Source: Rhodoferax sp. (lineage in GTDB: Bacteria; Pseudomonadota; Gammaproteobacteria; Burkholderiales; Burkholderiaceae_C). Taken from it: a DNA stretch of 8,512 nt. The first letter of the stretch is position 1. Each line of letters starts with the position of its first letter. Positions 6,069-8,512 of this stretch are shown here, piece by piece. The stretch lies in assembly GCA_021737905.1 (NCBI GenBank), contig JAIPDA010000092.1, positions 1 through 8,512 of the forward strand, in the 5' to 3' direction. Below the pieces are notes generated by a model that was not told where the DNA came from, searched no databases, and saw only the letters and a list, made by a program, of their open reading frames with translations. The position numbers were made by a program, and so were the translations under genes.

Positions 6069-6129
6069 CGCCTTTTTGACAAGCGTCCCGGGAGGGCTGG
6101 CCGGCAAAAGCCCTGCGGCGCCGCCTTCA

Positions 6130-6160
6130 GTTGCTGCACTGCAACAAAACTCTGTTTTTT
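6130..6160 (+). terminator. Weak possible terminator after gshA
   Basis: GTTGC (6130-6134) pairs with GCAAC (6141-6145) around a 6-nt loop, and TTTTTT follows at 6155-6160. The 9-nt gap between stem and U tract and the short stem make it poor. It may only attenuate readthrough into kup. Confidence 0.25.
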
Positions 6161-6183
6161 GTGCCAGCTTCGGTCAGTCCGGC

Positions 6184-6211
6184 TTGCGCAGCTGCGGCTC
6201 AGGCGCAAAAT
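6184..6211 (+). promoter_or_regulatory. Possible kup promoter
   Basis: GCGCAAAATAG carries CAAAAT (6206-6211), the same hexamer seen before proA and gshB. TTGCGC (6184-6189, 3 of 6 to TTGACA) lies 16 bp upstream. A start near 6218 gives kup a leader of about 53 nt. The repeated hexamer is the main support. Confidence 0.4.
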
Positions 6212-6270
6212 AGTCAACCTCAATACAGCCATTCCCCCAGAAGCGACATACGCCAACAGGGGAATTTTTT

Positions 6271-8139
6271 GTGACCAGCTCAAAAAAATCCCTCACAGCG
6301 CTCACCCTGGGCGCTATCGGTGTCGTCTACGGCGATATCGGCACCAGTGTTCTGTATGCCATCAAGGAAGTCTTCGGCTCCGGGCATGTCGAATTTATTC
6401 CAGCCAATGTCTACGGCATCTTGTCCATCTTTTTCTGGACGCTAACGCTGATTGTCTCGATCAAGTACGTGCTGCTGGTGCTGCGCGCCGACAACAACGG
6501 CGAGGGCGGCCTGGTGGCCATGCTGGCGCTGGCCTCACAGGCGGTCAAAGACAAGCCCCGCCTGCGGCGCGTGCTCTTGCTGATCGGCATCTTTGGCACC
6601 TCCCTCTTTTATGGCGACGGTGTCATCACCCCGGCTATTTCCGTGTTGTCGGCGGTCGAAGGGCTGGAAGTGATTTCGCCTGCCTTCAAAAGCTATGTCA
6701 TCCCGGCGACGCTGGTCATTTTGTTTGGCCTGTTTGCCGTGCAAAAACGCGGCACGGCCGGCATCGGTAAATTCTTCGGGCCGATTACGCTGGTGTGGTT
6801 TGGTGTGCTGGCCCTGCTGGGTGTTTCGCAAATCGTCACTTACCCGGCCATTTTGCAAGCCGTCAGCCCGCATTACGCGCTGACATTCATGTGGACCAAC
6901 CCCGGAACCACCTTCATTATTTTGGGCGCCGTTGTGCTGTGCGTGACCGGTGCCGAGGCGCTGTACGCCGACCTCGGGCACTTCGGCAAAAAACCGATAC
7001 GCCTGGCCTGGTTCTCAGTGGTCATGCCGGCGTTGACGCTCAACTACTTCGGCCAGGGCGCCTTGCTGCTGAAGAGCCCCGAGGCGGTTAAAAATCCGTT
7101 TTACCTGATGGCGCCCGAATGGGCCCTGGTCCCCCTGGTGCTGCTGGCGACAATGGCCACAGTGATCGCTTCACAAGCGCTGATCACGGGTGCTTTCAGC
7201 GTCACCAAACAAGTGATACAGCTCGGCTACCTGCCGCGCCTGAACATCCAGCACACCAGCGTGCGCGACACCGGCCAGATCTACATGCCCTTGGTCAACT
7301 GGGGCCTGTTTGTCACCATCGTGCTGGCGGTGCTGCTGTTTCGCTCGTCGAGCAACCTGGCGGCGGCTTACGGCATTGCGGTGTGTACCGACATGCTGAT
7401 CACCACCCTACTGACCTTTTACGTGATCCGCTATGGCTGGAAGTACCCGCTGTGGCTGTGTCTGGCAGCCACCGGCATTTTCTTTGTGGTGGACTTTGCC
7501 TTTTTTGCCTCCAACATGATGAAGCTGTTTGCCGGCGGCTGGTTTCCGCTGGTCATTGGCGGCGCGATTTTCACGCTGATGATCACCTGGAAAAAAGGCC
7601 GTGAACTGCTCAACAGCAAATTGCGCTCGGATGCCATTGACCTGCCGTCTTTCTTGGAGTCTGTGTTCATCAGCCCGCCAGCCCGGGTCGATGGCACGGC
7701 TGTTTTTCTAACCGCAGAAAGCGGCACAGTGCCCAACGCACTGCTTCACAACCTCAAACACAACAAGGTGCTGCACGCGCAAAACCTGTTTGTCACAGTG
7801 CAAAACCACGAGGTGCCCTGGATCGGCTTGGACAAGCGGCTGGAGATCGAGTCCCTGGGCCACCATTGCTGGCAAGTGGTTTTGCACTACGGCTTCAAGA
7901 ACGACCCGAATGTGCCCAAAGCACTGGAAAACCTCAAAGACCGGGGCTGCGAATTGGACAGCATGACCACCAGTTACTTTTTGTCACGCGACACCGTGAT
8001 CCCGACCATAGGCGGCGGCATGGCCACCTGGCGCGAAAAGCTGTTTGCGCAAATGCACCACAACGCCAGCGGCGCAGCCGACTTCCTGAAGCTGCCCAAC
8101 AACTCGGTGGTGGAACTGGGCTCAAAGATCGAGATCTGA
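6271..8139 (+). CDS. kup: Kup-type potassium:proton symporter
   Basis: Kup imports K+ with protons through the inner membrane. The product is 622 residues, the same length as E. coli Kup. It starts with GTG at 6271, with AGGGGA at 6258-6263 placed 7 nt upstream as ribosome binding site. Family marks are VVYGDIGTSVLYA (residues 18-30; many homologues have GDIGTSP), LRADNNGEGGLVAMLAL (71-87), FGTSLFYGDGVITPAISVL (108-126) with D116, and TGAEALYADLGHFG with E229. Hydrophobic segments run through about residue 440, consistent with the twelve-helix core, including 50-71, 101-115, 141-157, 170-190, 212-227, 284-303, 340-357, 395-412 and 423-440. Residues after about 441 form the cytoplasmic C-terminal domain. 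It lies 202 bp after gshA and 32 bp before gshB. Position between the glutathione genes suggests co-expression but is not proof of a functional link. Confidence 0.95.
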   Translation: MTSSKKSLTALTLGAIGVVYGDIGTSVLYAIKEVFGSGHVEFIPANVYGILSIFFWTLTLIVSIKYVLLVLRADNNGEGGLVAMLALASQAVKDKPRLRRVLLLIGIFGTSLFYGDGVITPAISVLSAVEGLEVISPAFKSYVIPATLVILFGLFAVQKRGTAGIGKFFGPITLVWFGVLALLGVSQIVTYPAILQAVSPHYALTFMWTNPGTTFIILGAVVLCVTGAEALYADLGHFGKKPIRLAWFSVVMPALTLNYFGQGALLLKSPEAVKNPFYLMAPEWALVPLVLLATMATVIASQALITGAFSVTKQVIQLGYLPRLNIQHTSVRDTGQIYMPLVNWGLFVTIVLAVLLFRSSSNLAAAYGIAVCTDMLITTLLTFYVIRYGWKYPLWLCLAATGIFFVVDFAFFASNMMKLFAGGWFPLVIGGAIFTLMITWKKGRELLNSKLRSDAIDLPSFLESVFISPPARVDGTAVFLTAESGTVPNALLHNLKHNKVLHAQNLFVTVQNHEVPWIGLDKRLEIESLGHHCWQVVLHYGFKNDPNVPKALENLKDRGCELDSMTTSYFLSRDTVIPTIGGGMATWREKLFAQMHHNASGAADFLKLPNNSVVELGSKIEI

Positions 8140-8159
8140 GGACGGGGCCGGCGACCTGC

Positions 8160-8165
8160 CAAAAT
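8160..8165 (+). promoter_or_regulatory. Candidate -10 box for a leaderless gshB transcript
   Basis: CAAAAT ends exactly 6 nt before the gshB ATG at 8172, the same geometry as before proA. No Shine-Dalgarno lies in the usual window; the last 12 bases before the ATG are CAAAATCCAGCT. No good -35 is visible, so gshB could equally be translated from a kup readthrough mRNA. Confidence 0.4.
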
Positions 8166-8171
8166 CCAGCT

Positions 8172-8512
8172 ATGAATATTCTTTTCGTCGCTGACCCGCT
8201 CGAGTCCTTCAAGATCCACAAGGACACCACCTTTGTCATGATGCGTGAGGCCCAGCGGCGGGGCCACAGCATCAGCGCCTGCGAGCCCAAAGACATCATG
8301 TGGCAGCGCAGCGCGCCGGTCACCGCCTTTGTGCGCGACATCCAACTGACCGGCGACACAGCCCACTGGTTCACTGCCAGGCAGCAAAAGCCCGACGAAC
8401 GGCCGCAGGCACTCAAAGACTTTGGCGCAGTCATCATGCGCAAAGACCCGCCCTTTGACAGCGAGTATTTCTACAGCACGCATTTGCTGGAGCAAGCCGA
8501 GCGCGAAGGCGC
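8172..8512 (+). CDS. gshB: Glutathione synthetase, N-terminal part, truncated by the window edge
   Basis: GshB adds glycine to gamma-glutamylcysteine with ATP, the second step of glutathione synthesis. The frame is open from the ATG at 8172 to the window end, giving 113 residues of a protein usually about 315-320 long. The start MNILFVADPLESFKIHKDTT and the segment VIMRKDPPFDSEYFYSTHLL are hallmarks of the bacterial GshB N-terminal (pre-ATP-grasp) domain; the ATP-grasp part lies beyond the window. The gene is 32 bp behind kup on the same strand and completes a gshA-kup-gshB cluster. There is no Shine-Dalgarno; see the candidate -10 box 6 nt upstream. Confidence 0.95.
   Translation, partial: MNILFVADPLESFKIHKDTTFVMMREAQRRGHSISACEPKDIMWQRSAPVTAFVRDIQLTGDTAHWFTARQQKPDERPQALKDFGAVIMRKDPPFDSEYFYSTHLLEQAEREG

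Noticed and set aside
6076..6081. Perfect TTGACA just after the gshA stop as a kup promoter
   Set aside because: No -10-like hexamer lies 15-19 bp downstream; that stretch is GC-rich.

Overview
The window reads as an ordinary chromosomal stretch of a betaproteobacterium, most likely order Burkholderiales, family Comamonadaceae (Rhodoferax/Polaromonas-like). The grounds are the GC-rich coding sequence, the holA and proA neighbourhood, the glutamate-cysteine ligase of the Acidithiobacillus/betaproteobacterial type rather than the E. coli type, and the Burkholderiales-like Kup and GshB sequences. This placement rests on recognising proteins by eye, not on a search.

Layout. Positions 1-908 hold the 3' part of holA (DNA polymerase III delta subunit). 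Positions 1076-2311 encode a flavin-dependent nitronate monooxygenase/2-nitropropane dioxygenase family protein with a C-terminal cysteine cluster; it has a near-perfect ribosome binding site preceded directly by a hairpin. Positions 2440-3753 are proA (proline synthesis). Convergent with proA and only 5 bp away, 3759-4391 on the minus strand encodes a NYN (PIN-like) domain putative nuclease of lower GC than its neighbours. Next is a gene-poor stretch (4392-4793) with three parts: a likely small RNA on the plus strand (TAGAAT -10 box, two tandem hairpins, the second a strong intrinsic terminator), an AT-rich segment with repeats and a perfect TATAAT, and a palindrome upstream of gshA. Positions 4794-6068 are gshA, 6271-8139 kup, and 8172 to the window end the start of gshB.

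How the genes work together. gshA and gshB encode the two steps of glutathione synthesis, and the potassium importer kup sits between them on the same strand. holA, the monooxygenase gene and proA are co-directional but separated by gaps of 167 and 128 bp, so each may have its own promoter. proA and gshB share an unusual start context: CAAAAT exactly 6 nt before the ATG and no well-placed Shine-Dalgarno. This suggests leaderless or nearly leaderless mRNAs.

Most of the window is conserved housekeeping sequence. The least explained parts are the small RNA candidate, the adjacent NYN gene and the AT-rich segment between proA and gshA. No CRISPR array, tRNA, rRNA, insertion sequence or complete mobile element is visible.
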